Of a stretch of DNA of 64,000 bases, positions 33,619 to 44,720 are shown in pieces. The first letter of the stretch is position 1, and the number at the start of each line of letters is the position of its first letter. Source of the stretch: Isoetes taiwanensis (Eukaryota; Streptophyta; Lycopodiopsida; Isoetales; Isoetaceae). Below the pieces are notes generated by a model. It did no database searches, was not told the origin of the DNA, and saw only the letters and a list, made by a program, of their open reading frames with translations. Location of the stretch: NCBI GenBank assembly GCA_021234155.1, contig JAJEKV010000006.1, forward strand, positions 498,001-562,000. Reading direction: 5' to 3'. The translations under genes were made by a program, and so were the position numbers.

Positions 33619-35295
33619 TGGTCCAAAGTGTTTGGATTGGTTTGAAGTGCAGCCTCAACCTGTACAGTGAGCGAACTAACATTTTGAATCATTAAATAAT
33701 AATACTATTGAAAGAAGGATGATCGTATAAGTTAAGAACATACTCCATGATTCTTAACCCCAAGATTGGGCTAGAATGATAGAGCATGCATTTTAAATTG
33801 AAGTCACACATAGAGGACTGGCCAGTGAAAGCAATTAGAATGCTATTTTAGTCACACAGCTCACAGGCAGCATTGTCCAAGAGAAATCATAGTTGTTATA
33901 GCAGGTAAATATCAAACAATTTGAAATTTTATGCAGAGACTCTTTGCCGCAGCAAAACTGATCTCTAGCGTCCATATGCATTAAAAGCCCCTGGCATCAG
34001 AACGTTATACCTAACAGGTTGATTTACTATAAATGATAACGTCATGTTTGGTGCAACAAGAACCTTGCTTTGCTGAACCATATCGAATTTGACGCATCAT
34101 ATAGAAGATTATGCTTCATCCTCACATTATGCAGGAGACATAGTGTAAGCCTTAGAATGATCATACTTGCTCTGGATTCGTTTTAAACGGAAATTTCCAT
34201 CAGTATTATATGAAATCCCCTGCCAAGTAAAAGTGTGGTTTGTTGGCTATTTACAGATACCCAATATGGCTTTGGAACGTAGGCCCAGACGGGTCCTGAT
34301 CTCGTGACAAATACAGCCTCTATCGCCAGGTTTATTCCAAATTTTACCAATTTCTATCATATTGGGATAACACAATTCAGAGACCTCGATATACAACGAA
34401 GATTTTGACTCGGAGATAGAGATTGTGCTTTAACAGCTTCCACAGGGATAGATCTAATTGGAAAAGGGGTAAGAGGATGCATACCAGAAAGGATCGTCCG
34501 CCGAATCTGCGCAAGCAATACTCCGCAATTACGTGACCTAAAGGTCCTTGTTAAGATTTAAGATCATCTATTTTGATGCTACTTAGGTGCCAGGCAAGCA
34601 TATCTTCCACGTCAAATTATCTTGTTTAGCTTCACTAATTATTAGATTGAATTGGCTATTGGATTATTGTTTAGGATGCCTCTAGATTTTTCAGGGCCAT
34701 TGGACCATGGTAAATCCCCTAGGATATACCCTTTAGAGGCATATAGGCCATCTGCTTGAAATCAAAATGGGGTCAAACAGCCTTATTTTGACCCCATAAG
34801 ATCAATGGAGATTAAAAAAACCGAATTCGATGGTTGTCAACCACTCAATATAACAGTGCACTACACTTCTTCAAACCATATATAGAATAGAGCCTAGGGA
34901 ATCAGACCCTAACAAGATGCCACCTCAATCATTGAATAACCGAAGCTACATCTATATAAGCTTAATGATGGGAGTAATCACTTTGAATGGCTTTGAAAGC
35001 CAATCCTTTTTGGGGTGCATCTAACCTAAAGCCTATATGGCATGTGCATTCATAGGGTTAAGAGAAATTATCCCTCATACAGAAATTTCCTAACCCTTAC
35101 CATATTCCTTTGATATATATATACGGAATTCAAGCAAGAAAAACATTCCCTTCCATATATGGGTATGGTTTTGGCCCAAAAACAAACCCCTCCCGTACGC
35201 TCACACGTTTTCTACGGTTTTTGGGTTGCCCCTAGGGGGGCAACTCTCGCTCATGTGGGTTTCTGGCATATTCTAAGTATATGCTGGAATATGCC
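33619..35295. other. UFD1 upstream region, no gene seen
   Basis: Contains the presumed UFD1 promoter and 5' UTR. A possible acceptor (CTGTACAG) just upstream of the start on the minus strand hints at an intron in the 5' UTR. No other coding region is supportable. Confidence 0.5.
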
Positions 35296-35301
35296 TAGGA
35301 T

Positions 35302-36210
35302 ATGCTGAAAACTGCTCCAAACCTATTGTTGCATGTAAACTGGCAGTCGCCAGTGTTATTGGGCGGCCGCTGTGCAAAGCAGCTAACCGGCTTCCATATT
35401 CCATGTGCTGCTGCGCCACTACAGATTCATAGGCCTTGTAGAAGATCCCAAGAAGAAACTGAAGAAGCAGAAGTAAAAGAAGAGATTTTGAAGCTTGTCT
35501 TGCCAGGCTTCAACGTAAGGTCACAAGCGGATCCGGCAAGAAAGGAGAGCTCAAAAAGGCTCGAAAAGGAGGGTTTGATCCGTTGCAGATAAGGAAAAGT
35601 ACAACTAAAAATGTGCTTTTGCCTCCGGTGCCTCTGAAAGATCCTGTATCGGGGGGTTTAGTTGTAGAATTAGGTTTCAATCCTTATATAGAGAGATTGA
35701 ATGGTAGATTTGTGGCACTAGGCCTTGCCACTGTGATTATGGTGGAGCTTGCTACTATTATTGATTTAGGGCACTGCATTTCATGCTACAAGGTAAACAT
35801 GTCGTGATCTTTGGCCTTCTGGTGAGCTCCATGTTATTTATCGTATATTCTATGTTATTTGTCTTATGTTTTGTTACACGATTTCTCCTAGATTTGCATG
35901 TTATGTAACATAAAGGGATATCTGGCCTTCGCATTTTCTTCTTTAAGAGGGGTCCACTAATTCCTTCCAGCGGCATTTTCTCTTCTTATCTGATTTGTTT
36001 CCATCGCCCTGTTTTGTTTTCCTTCTAGGGAGTTATTGTAACTGCATATATTTGCATGTTGTGGAGGCTAAGCTTCTTTAACTTTGATGCCCCCCCTTCC
36101 TTTTTTCCCCTGAACTAGTATTAATGACTTAATTGTGGGTTTATCACAGGGTGCCTTTACAGGAGTATGCACAAGCGCACACGTACCAAGCTATGCTAAC
36201 AATCTTGATA
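35302..36210 (+). pseudogene. Light-harvesting-like (one-helix/ELIP-type) protein remnant
   Basis: The key segment (about 35690-35760) is YIERLNGRFVALGLATVIMV followed by ELAT. This is the ERxNGR...G...E pattern of the chlorophyll-binding helix of LHC, ELIP, Hlip/OHP and LIL proteins. Upstream in the same frame comes a basic linker (GKKGELKKARKGGFDP) and PPVPLKDP. A separate frame at 35302-35590 looks like a transit-peptide region (AAAPLQIHRPCRRSQEETEE), so one frameshift or a missed splice separates them. A donor GTAAAC at about 35793 and acceptor TCACAG at about 36150 lead to a last exon (GAFTGVCTSAHVPSYANN), which runs into a LINE near 36214. Related proteins protect chlorophyll in thylakoids. 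Broken or truncated status is likely. Confidence 0.55.
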
Positions 36211-36213
36211 AGT

Positions 36214-38520
36214 TCAAAGCCAATGGCATGACACTATTGGTGACACAAAAAATGACATCATTCCTGACACAAATTGCAGCACCTCTAGCGTCACCTTATA
36301 TGCTCCGAGATCCAATGGAGAAAGATCGAATAGCTTTGACAGAGAGCTACACATGATATGGTGACTTTCTTGTATATGCTCAAAGGCCGAGCATCTAATC
36401 AAAGCATGGTCTTCATCCTCCGCTTGTGCTTCAAAACAATATGGGCAGAAACGTAGCTCTCTTGGGATCCCTTGTTCTCGTCCCTTTTCAATCTGCAAAG
36501 AATAAGAACTAAGTCTGAATTTAGCAATTAATTGCCGTTTTTTCCGGCTAAGCTCCATCTTTATGTAGGCTTGCTCTTCATATACTACCACAGCATTAAC
36601 TTCTTGTCTATAGAAATTTCTCTTTACCCCAATATCGTCGATTGGCCAGATCTTCTGTAATGCCCGCTCAGTCACATATGCACGCAAACCTACATCTGTA
36701 TCTGAGAGATCATCAAGATCCATACCCCAAAAAGCTACCCAATCCACAAGGTGAGTATACCACCCTGCATGATGCTGTGTTTGATATTCTATCAAGGCCT
36801 GCTTAGGTATCCTATATCACCCATGCTCTGTATCCTCTAGTAGTAGGTAAGAGTTTGAAACAACGCTTCCACCTCCAGCGAATACAATCCCGCCTCTGCT
36901 AATAACATCTCATAAGGAGTTTGGACTTTTACCCCCAGCCCCTCTAGCAAAAATCTCTTCTGTACCTGTTCAATTTCCATCCACTTTGCCCTGGCCAAAC
37001 CTGGCCCCCAAGCTGGGCAGCCATAAACCACAACTGTCTGCACCATCACTTTAAACATAAGCCTCCTAAGCGACCAACACCAGATGTTTCTTTGTCGCCA
37101 CAGGCTAAGAGAATAATACAAAGCACAAAGACCTCCAGACACGCGTTCCCCGCTGCCATAGACCACCTGTAGTCATTAGTAAACTCAATCCCCAAATATT
37201 TAAACTTTTTTACCTGTTCCAGAGTTTTCCCATCAAGATGCATTACTACTGATTATCGAGAGCCAACGACCATAATTTTAGTCTTAGTTTTATTCACTTT
37301 CATGCCAGTTTTCTTGCAAAACTTGCTCCAGCACATACAGAAAATGCTGCAAACCCCTCATCGTCCTAGAAACAAGTATCACATCATCAGCATAAAGCAA
37401 AAGTCTCATAAAATATTCACCAACCTCCACTCCCACATCCGCGTTCATTAACCATGCCTCAAGCTCATCAATAAAGAGGCCAAAAAGTGTGGGTAACATA
37501 GGGCACCCCTGCTTCGCTCCAATATTGTTCTCTACTTTCTCTAAGCCATCTAATGGGAATGTAAGTTCCACCAACACTTTTTCGTATAGCCATGAAACTG
37601 CCTCTCATAATGGAATTGGTATACCCAATTTATCCAAGCGTGCTCCTAGATGTGTACGAGGTACTCTATCGAATGCCTTCGTAAAATCAACAAAACAACA
37701 GTACAATGCATGGCCTGCACCCTTAGCTCCCTCTGCCATGACGCGCAAAGTTACAAGGTGATCCACTGTGGAGTGGTCTTTTCTGAAACCTGCTTGGCCC
37801 AAGGCTCGCACCCCCTGCGTATCAGCCCAACCAGAAATTTTCTTCTCGATTATAGTCCCAAAGAGCTTAGCCATCACACTACTAATCATAATAGTGCGAT
37901 AATTCTGAACACATGTTGGATTTCCAGCCTTTAGAATAGTCACAATCATGTTCTGGCTACCATTGGTTAGGAATAGAATAGAATAGAATAGAATAGAATA
38001 GTTTTTTTAACGTCCACGGAGACCAATAGGTCATGGGACCCATACAAAGTACAATCATTACTACTAGGATTAAAAAAACCCTGCCTCGAAAGGTTTTCAA
38101 GGGAAAAACCTTTGCAGTAATGATGATACTAGACAAGCCAACATTAAACCAACATTAAATGCCAAGTCGAACAACTTGGCCACTTTGTCATGAAGAGTCT
38201 CCCCTCTCCATTTAAACATCTCAATGGTGAAGCCTTCAGTATCTCTAGCTTTCCCATTTGCCATCTTTTGCAAATATGTCTTTACATCCTCCTCATCAAA
38301 TATATCTGGCACGTCTCCAGGCAATAAATCCATAGGAGCTGCCCCTGCCACAGTATAGAGCTCGCGGGCATAATCTAGTAACTCGTCTCTACTAAAATCC
38401 CCTGCAGCAGATATTGCCAGTTTCAATTTAGCCCAAAAATCCTTGGGGCTGGAGTTCATGTAGAAGCTTCTCTTGCCATTCCTTTTCCCAAATTCCCTTA
38501 TGGAGAAAATATGAAACTTG
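36214..38520 (-). mobile_element. LINE (5'-truncated), ORF2 fragments, interrupted by a LINE 3' end
   Basis: Minus-strand frames follow ORF2 order: linker 38520-38155 (PKDFWAKLKLAISAAGDFSR, NGKARDTEGFTIEMFKW), RT 37949-37605 (CCFVDFTKAFDRVPR), 37577-37290 (GAKQGCPMLPTLFGL, LLLYADDVILVS), 37243-36837, and the C-terminal region 36795-36214 ending in a C-x2-C-x9-H-x4-C finger (CPYC...H...C). Frames change repeatedly, so no product is expected. Endonuclease and ORF1 are absent. Between linker and RT lies a foreign LINE 3' UTR with a pentamer tail. Confidence 0.85.
37976..38155 (-). mobile_element. LINE 3' UTR fragment with (TATTC)n tail, nested in LINE ORF2
   Basis: On the minus strand, about 150 bp (containing GGTTTTTCCCTTGAAAACC and GACCTATTGGTCTCCGTGG) ends in five or six TATTC pentamers (37976-38001) and then a T/A-rich edge. 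It separates the ORF2 linker from the next ORF2 block, which would otherwise join. The same 3' UTR occurs at 31105-31225. It is either a severely 5'-truncated LINE or a short non-autonomous partner. Confidence 0.65.
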
Positions 38521-38524
38521 ATCT

Positions 38525-38936
38525 GGGGCTGAGAGTGCCCGTTTAAAACAGTGAGAGCTTCGAATTCCTCCATGTGGGCCTGAGCACTTTGCTCAAGAAT
38601 GGGCTTGCCTTTAGCATTGCTAAAAATAGGATAGGGAAGTTTGAGATGTAGACCCATAGAGGTAACTTGAGTGACAGCAGGGTTGCCAGAAACATAGTGA
38701 GTCTGAGGTACGAAAACCTGGGTGTAAAGTAGTGGTGCATAAGAATAGGCAGGTCCTTGAGGCATGACAGGGCTATGAGCAAGGCATCTGCGTGGGAACA
38801 ATTAACCCAAGAGGTCCAGAAAGTTGGGTGACATTTGGTGCCATACCCTGTGCACCCTCCTCGGTCAAAGTGAGACCACCAACGTTGTACACATTGACCA
38901 GAGGTGGAAAAGATGGTGATGACTGAAATTCATGTA
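38525..38936 (-). pseudogene. Gag-like or unknown ORF remnant, downstream part
   Basis: Minus-strand frames read VYNVGGLTLTEEGAQGM, then HLKLPYPIFSNAKGKPILEQ and AHMEEFEAL, before merging into LINE linker sequence near 38520. Pro-rich text followed by a short charged segment resembles the start of a retroelement gag, but I cannot name the family. The copia element inserted at its upstream edge. Confidence 0.35.
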
Positions 38937-38941
38937 TATGG
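38937..38941. repeat. Copia target-site duplication, left copy (TATGG)
   Basis: TATGG directly precedes the left LTR and is repeated directly after the right LTR at 44351-44355. Confidence 0.9.
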
Positions 38942-39514
38942 TGTGAATTTTAGCACAAGTGCACACAATACATCATATTTGAACTTCCTTGCTCAACTTA
39001 GTTCTCAATACTCAAATGAAATTTTAACAATCCAAGGAGCAACTAGTTCATATAATATAACTCAATGTTTGAATATTCAAAAGTCAGTAATGATCAAATT
39101 ACTGCAGTGAAAATAAACCCAAATTGAATCGACTGATTCAATCTTGATTTCAACCCAGATCGCCCGTGTGCAGATCCGTCTTCTTCCCTACATCTCTTTG
39201 AGTCAATTGAGCCACCATATATATCTGGAAATCTACCGATAAGGCTATATTTTAGGAGAAGATAAGCTCACCGTCTATGAACTTTGTCCAAACCAAATAT
39301 CCCACAGGCCAACCCAACTGAAACAACGTTGACTTCGTTTGACCCATTTTTTAATTCCAATGGTTTTGAGAAACCATTGTGTATATCATCCCTTAGTAAA
39401 TTTGAGGCAAAGGGGCACTTACTATAACTGCATGAATGATCGAATGTTCTGACCCCTGTGTCATCTGGCATAGCAAGCACTGCATTCCTTATGTAATGAC
39501 CTAATATTCCAACA
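38942..39514 (-). repeat. Copia 3' LTR
   Basis: 573 bp, matching 43778-44350 along its whole length by eye. In element orientation it begins TGTTGGAATA and ends TTCACA. Confidence 0.95.
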
Positions 39515-40348
39515 CTCCTCCTTCATTGCATAAGGAATGAACATTCAGCTGCCTTTGGAACTTTAGAAATTTACTTTCTGGTAACCCTTTTGTGAAAATA
39601 TCTGCTATTTGCTTATCAGTGCTGACATATACCATTTGAATATTTCCTTTGGCTGCTTGATCTCTGATATAATGCATGCTTAATTCTATGTGCTTAGTTC
39701 TTTCATGCTCAACTGGGTTTTTAACAATTGAGATACAACTTTGACTGTCACAGAAAATAATGGTAGCACTTATCTGCTTAATATTCAGCTCTTCCAGCAG
39801 TCTTCTAAGCCAAGCTATTTCCCCGAATAGACTTGAGGCAAAGATATTCTCGCTTCGGTGAAGATAATGCAATTGCGGATCGTTTTTCTTAGTTCTCCAA
39901 GTTATTGGACCTCCAAAGAAGAAATATTACATAACCCCGTTGTGGACTTTCTTTCCATTTGGTCCCCCGCTTGGCCAAGATCGAGTAGGCAAACATTTGT
40001 AGATTTTCATTGTCAAATGTTATCCCATAGTCCTGTGTACCCTTTAAATACTTCAACACCCTTTTTGCTGCCATCCAGTGTATTTTGCAGGGGTTACTAC
40101 ACCTTCACGCGAGAATGTTTACAAAGATAACTTATATCGGGCCTTGTGTTGTTGCTCAAATATAGTAGACACCCTATTAGAGCTCGATAGGGAACCTGTT
40201 GCATATATTTGAGCTCTTCTGCATCAACCTCAACATTCAAGGTTAAGTTATGTCCTGGGACAACAGGAGTTCTAGCAGTACAAGCATCCTGCATATTAAA
40301 TTTCTTCAACATGTTCTCTATGTGTTCTCTTTGTTTTAACTTAAGCAC
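39501..40348 (-). pseudogene. Copia RNase H region, fragmented
   Basis: Three minus-strand frames cover the RNase H end of pol: 40348-40097 (RALIGCLLYLSNNTRPDISY), 40074-39889 (KYLKGTQDYGITF) and 39872-39501 (FGEIAWLRRLLEEL, KHIELSMHYIRDQ, TDKQIADIFTKGLPESKF). RNase H removes the RNA template during replication. Two frame changes separate the parts. The last frame ends within the first bases of the 3' LTR, as is common. Confidence 0.8.
39515..39525 (-). promoter_or_regulatory. Copia polypurine tract
   Basis: The minus strand reads TGAAGGAGGAG immediately before the 3' LTR, the normal position for priming plus-strand DNA. Confidence 0.85.
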
Positions 40349-42105
40349 TTTATTTTTCCCCGCTCTCTTATCACTTCAATACCCGTAAACTTACGCAAGG
40401 GCCCTAAATCCGTCATTTTGAATCTTTTTCGAATGTTCTTGCAAATATTTAAAAGTTTCACAGAATTGGCAACCATGATACAATCATCCACATATAAGGC
40501 AATAATGCAAAATTCATCTTCCACTTTGTATCTATATAAATTCCCATCATTCTGGAATTTCTCAAACCCTTGCTCCCTAAGAAAAGTATCCATACAAAGA
40601 TACCATTCCCTTGGAGCTTGCTTAAGACCATATACTGCCTTGTTCAATTTCCAAACTAAAGTTTCTCCTTTCTCAAAACCAGGAGGCTGTTTCATAAAAA
40701 TATTTTCTTCCAGAGTTGCATTTAAAAAGGCAGTTTTCACATCCATATGATGTATCTCAAAGTCCAGGGCAGTTGCTAGACTTAATAAAAGTCTTATGCT
40801 AGTGAGCTTTACTATAGGGGAATATGTCTCATCATAATCTTCACCCTGTTTTTGTGTAAATCCCTGTGCAACCAAACGTGCCTTGTACTTCTTTGTACCA
40901 TCTGCATTAGATTTAATTTTGAATATCCACTTACTGCCCACTATATTTTGTCCAGCAGGTTGTTCTATCATATCATATGTATGAGTATCAACAAAGGAAT
41001 TTAGTTCATCAATCATGGCATTTTTCCACTGTTCAGCATTTGAGCTTTCCAAGGCTTGCTCAACAGTTCTGGGCACCTCCACATCTTCTATTATAGCCAT
41101 AATTTGCTCAACTACATCTGTTTCTTGTTCTTGCTCAAGCCTCTTGCTTCCACCTGAGATATTTCTGCCATAAGCTTCTTGATCAAACTGAATTTCATCT
41201 TTAAGCCTTTGAGCTTCTGTTCTTCTTTTCCTAATCTTTTTCTCTGGTACCTCATCATTTCCAATCATTTGTGTTTCTGCAGGTTCAGATTCAGCCCTCT
41301 GTATTGGTGCCATATTTTCTTCTCCTTTGTTTTCACTATTTTCGTCCTCCTCCTCTGCATAATCAACTTGTTTGATTGTTATTTCTGCAGGTTTGACAGC
41401 AACAACCTTTTCAATGATTTGATGTCTAGTTTGATAAAGGACATCCTCACAAAATATCACATCCCTACTAATGATGATATTTTTGTTTTCTGGAGTGAAA
41501 ATTCTGTAACCTTTTGAGTGACTATCATAGCCTACCAAAAAACCAATTTCAGCCTTGGCATCAAGTTTTTTTCTAAGCTCATCTGGTTTATGTACATAGG
41601 CTAGGCATCCATAAACCTTGTATTTGTCATAATTGATTTCTGAATCTTCACCATACCACATCAAGTCAGGAATGTTTCCTTGTAAACTTGAAGAGGGTAA
41701 TTTATTTTGTATGCTATTGGCAGTCAACAGAGCTTCTTCCCACAAATAGTTAGGTAGTCCACTATTTTTAATCATTGACCTAACTGCATTCATCAAAGTT
41801 CTATTCCTTCTTTCTGCCACACCATTTTGCTGAGGGCTATATCTACATGTTAACTGTCTTTTAATGCCATTGGCCATGCAAAGACCTTTAAATTTTTGAG
41901 AGATACTCTCCTCCTCGATCGACGATCTTATGCATTTTAGCTTCTTCCCCGTTTGTCTCTCGATTCTCGCTACAAATTGTTTAAAGGCAAGCAAAGCTTG
42001 AGATTTGTTGGCCAGCAAGTAGCATTTGCATTTTCTTGAGTAATCATCAATAAAAGTAATGAAATACCTTTTCCCAGTTCTACTCGACATTCGAGAGGTC
42101 CACAC
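40336..42105 (-). pseudogene. Copia integrase and reverse transcriptase (pol core)
   Basis: This 589-residue minus-strand frame starts inside the integrase core (FITFIDDYSRKCKCYL, first catalytic Asp) and continues to QQNGVAERRNRTLMNAVRSM, with the catalytic Glu. Where the second catalytic Asp is expected, the text reads CIRSSIEEES. The neighbouring frame there shows DRGGEY, so a compensating pair of small indels has replaced the Asp. The RT follows with ARLVAQGFTQKQGEDYDETY, HHMDVKTAFLNATLEE, AVYGLKQAPREWY and the catalytic ALYVDDCIMVA. The RT looks intact, while the integrase should be inactive. The upstream zinc-binding HHCC region sits in other frames near 42180-42310. Confidence 0.9.
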
Positions 42106-42447
42106 AAATCTGTATGAACTAATTCTAAAACTTCTTTAGATTTCTTTCTTTGATCTAAGAAAAGGCAACCCGCTTATCTTGCCCAACATGCATCCTTCAC
42201 AAATGTGACCTTTTTTCAAGATTCTCATATTTAATAAACCCTTTCTTTGCTAAAAGCTTAAGATTATTGGCATGAGTATGTGCTAATCGATTATGCCACA
42301 ACTCAAACTCGACAACATCAAAACTTGGCAAGGCAAATCATTTGTATGCTCTAGTTGAAACAATTTTCCAACTCGTTTAGCATGAAATTTGATTTCATTA
42401 TCAAACCAAATGTTACAACCATCATCTTCAAAAACAACTCTCAGAGC

Positions 42448-42700
42448 CTAAGTCAACCGGTGACTACAGGAGATCAGATTTTTAATTATTCCTGGCACAC
42501 ATAAAACATTCTTAATGTCTACTATATTTCCATGCAAATCCCATAATTGAAGCAATCCCCTTCCTTCAATCTTCTGCAATGCTCCATTTCCAACTTGGAT
42601 GCTTCTAGATTCTCCTTGTTCCAAATTTTTGATTTCGGAAGAGTGGACTCGATCTTTCAGCTCCACTATCAACTACAAGAGCATGAGATAAATTGTTAGC
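42448..42700 (-). pseudogene. Copia aspartic protease region
   Basis: On the minus strand ALVVDSGA lies near 42670, the catalytic Asp-Ser-Gly of retroelement proteases. A shift then leads to a 74-residue frame with SIQVGNGALQKIEGRGLLQL and NVLCVPGIIKNLISC, the typical protease C-terminal half. The frame break just after DSG prevents a continuous protease. Confidence 0.8.
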
Positions 42701-42879
42701 ATGGACTTTCTTTTCAAGAACTGAGTTTAGCAAATGTACCTCATCTTCATCAACAACTTTCTCACTTTCTTCATGCTCTTGTGCAATAAATGTGCCGCCA
42801 GACCTCCTTCCTCCTCCTCGGCCTCTTGAGGTAAATTTACCTCACTCTTTGGATCCTCCTCTTCCTCTTCCTAACTCTT

Positions 42880-43740
42880 TAGGAGTAGGGCATTTTGAAG
42901 CCAAATGGCCTTGACCACCACAAGTATAACAATAGAACTCATTCTTTTTGAGCTTAGGGATGGTTGCTTTTTAATGTGACCAACCTCATGACAATAGTAA
43001 CAAATAGTTTTATCTTGTTTCTATCGCCAAAGATACAAGATTTCAGTCTGCTCCTCAGTTCCCTTAGCAACCTTTTTTTGTTCTACTTCAGTTCTTATAA
43101 TAGTTTCAGCCTCATCTCTATTTTTTGCAACATTTCTAATGAACAATCCCAATTGCTCATTATCCATAACAGCTCTTGCAATGGCTAAGACCTGATACCT
43201 CTCAGATAAATCTACTCCAGCTCCTCCTAAGTCTGCCACTATGTTGTCAAACTTATTAAAGAAGTCTGATACATCATCCTCTTCATGTAACTTAAGGTTT
43301 CTTAGTTCTTTGTCCAGCAAATCTATCTGTGAAGAGGTTTTCTCCTCATAATGCTTAAGCATAAACATCCACATTTCCCTAGGACTTTTGTTTCTCAATT
43401 TCAGCCTAATTGTAGGACTTACCTTACAAGCAATAATTCCTTGTGCTTCTTTAATCTTGGCTAGACTAGCCCGACCCCTTGCTCCACTGCTTTCTCCTGA
43501 GGTAGCATCTCCACTGCTGGCAGCATCTCCTTCCTGACCTTTTGCAGTAGAGGTAGCAGCAGCACTTGAACTTGCAGCTGTGTTTGCAACACCTGCACCA
43601 GTAACAGTGGGATCAACAAGATCCCATAAGTCTTCCACTTCCAATACATGCTTTACAGCATCTTTCCAGATCTGAAAGCCAGGGCCTCCTTTGTATACTT
43701 CAATTGTGGCCAAAAGACCAGCACCAAATCGACTTGACAT
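42880..43740 (-). pseudogene. Copia gag with tandem CCHC zinc knuckles
   Basis: The frame starts MSSRFGAGLLATIEVYKG at 43740 and covers the capsid-like UBN2 region (KSPREMWMFMLKHYEEKTSS, DVSDFFNKFDNIVADLGGAG). It stops at 43021 after an EQTEILYLWR end. Beyond the stop, two knuckles are visible in different frames: a first with CYYCHEVGHIKK near 42980, whose last Cys is lost to a shift, and a complete second with CYTCGGQGHLASKC near 42920. Gag packages the RNA into particles. The low-complexity Ala/Ser stretch near residues 55-75 is unusual but in frame. Confidence 0.85.
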
Positions 43741-43763
43741 TATTCCTGCAAATGACCACCTGA

Positions 43764-43775
43764 GCTCTGATACCA
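43764..43775 (-). promoter_or_regulatory. Copia primer binding site (initiator Met tRNA)
   Basis: The minus strand reads TGGTATCAGAGC two bases inside the 5' LTR. This is the standard complement of the plant initiator tRNA-Met 3' end. Confidence 0.95.
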
Positions 43776-43777
43776 GA

Positions 43778-44350
43778 TGTGAATTTTAGCACAAGTGCAC
43801 ACAATACATCATATTTGAACTTCCTTGCTCAACTTAGTTCTCAATACTCAAATGAAATTTTAACAATCCAAGGAGCAACTAGTTCATATAATATAACTCA
43901 ATGTTTGAATATTCAAAAGTCAGTAATGATCAAATTACTGCAGTGAAAATAAACCCAAATTGAATCGACTGATTCAATCTTGATTTCAACCCAGATCGCC
44001 CGTGTGCAGATCCGTCTTCTTCCCTACATCTCTTTGAGTCAATTGAGCCACCATATATATCTGGAAATCTACCGATAAGGCTATATTTTAGGAGAAGATA
44101 AGCTCACCGTCTATGAACTTTGTCCAAACCAAATATCCCACAGGCCAACCCAACTGAAACAACGTTGACTTCGTTTGACCCATTTTTTAATTCCAATGGT
44201 TTTGAGAAACCATTGTGTATATCATCCCTTAGTAAATTTGAGGCAAAGGGGCACTTACTATAACTGCATGAATGATCGAATGTTCTGACCCCTGTGTCAT
44301 CTGGCATAGCAAGCACTGCATTCCTTATGTAATGACCTAATATTCCAACA
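43778..44350 (-). repeat. Copia 5' LTR
   Basis: 573 bp, apparently identical to 38942-39514. It should hold the element promoter. It is followed by the TATGG duplication at 44351-44355. Confidence 0.95.
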
Positions 44351-44355
44351 TATGG

Positions 44356-44720
44356 TTAGGTCCAAAAGAAACCTAAGTGTAGCTCATACCATGGGAAGAC
44401 GATTGCGAAGGCAATGGCGTCGGCACAGAAGGAATATATATATAAGTACTCTCCGGCGTTTGAAAATATGGAGGTGCCTGGTGCACATGAGTGTGATGAG
44501 GGGATTGAGGTTGAGAGCAATGTCTACAATTGGGAGGCAACCCTTCGAAAAGATTCGAGGAGTAGGAGGGGTTGAATGAGCCCCCGAGCGAAAGCGACCT
44601 CCTTCAATATCATAATCTCCATCATAAGGATCTCGAGCAGCTTCCTTGCGTTGATAGCGATCCAATCTAGCCGCAGTTTGGGAGAGAAGCTCTTCCTGGG
44701 TGAAAGCACGTATAGACATG
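44356..44720 (-). pseudogene. Gag-like or unknown ORF remnant, upstream part
   Basis: The minus-strand frame from 44719 starts MSIRAFTQEELLSQTAARLD and continues with RYQRKEAARDPYDGDYDIEG before becoming low quality. Removing the copia element would place this next to 38936-38525 on the same strand. The two halves therefore probably belonged to one retroelement reading frame or host gene that the copia insertion split. I cannot name the family. Confidence 0.35.

Larger units (their letters stand above)
38942..44350 (-). mobile_element. Ty1-copia LTR retrotransposon, structurally complete
   Basis: Total length is 5409 bp. Direct LTRs of 573 bp lie at 38942-39514 and 43778-44350. They look identical by eye, begin TGTTGGAATATTAGG on the minus strand and end in CA. 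The element is flanked by a TATGG target duplication. A primer binding site and polypurine tract sit in the expected places. Gag, protease, integrase, reverse transcriptase and RNase H occur in copia order. Several frameshifts break gag-pol, so the element is not autonomous as read. Confidence 0.95.

Noticed and set aside
33866-34900. Additional exons upstream of UFD1
   Set aside because: No splice-bounded frame extends the UFD1 protein, and the N terminus is already complete with the ATG at 33618.
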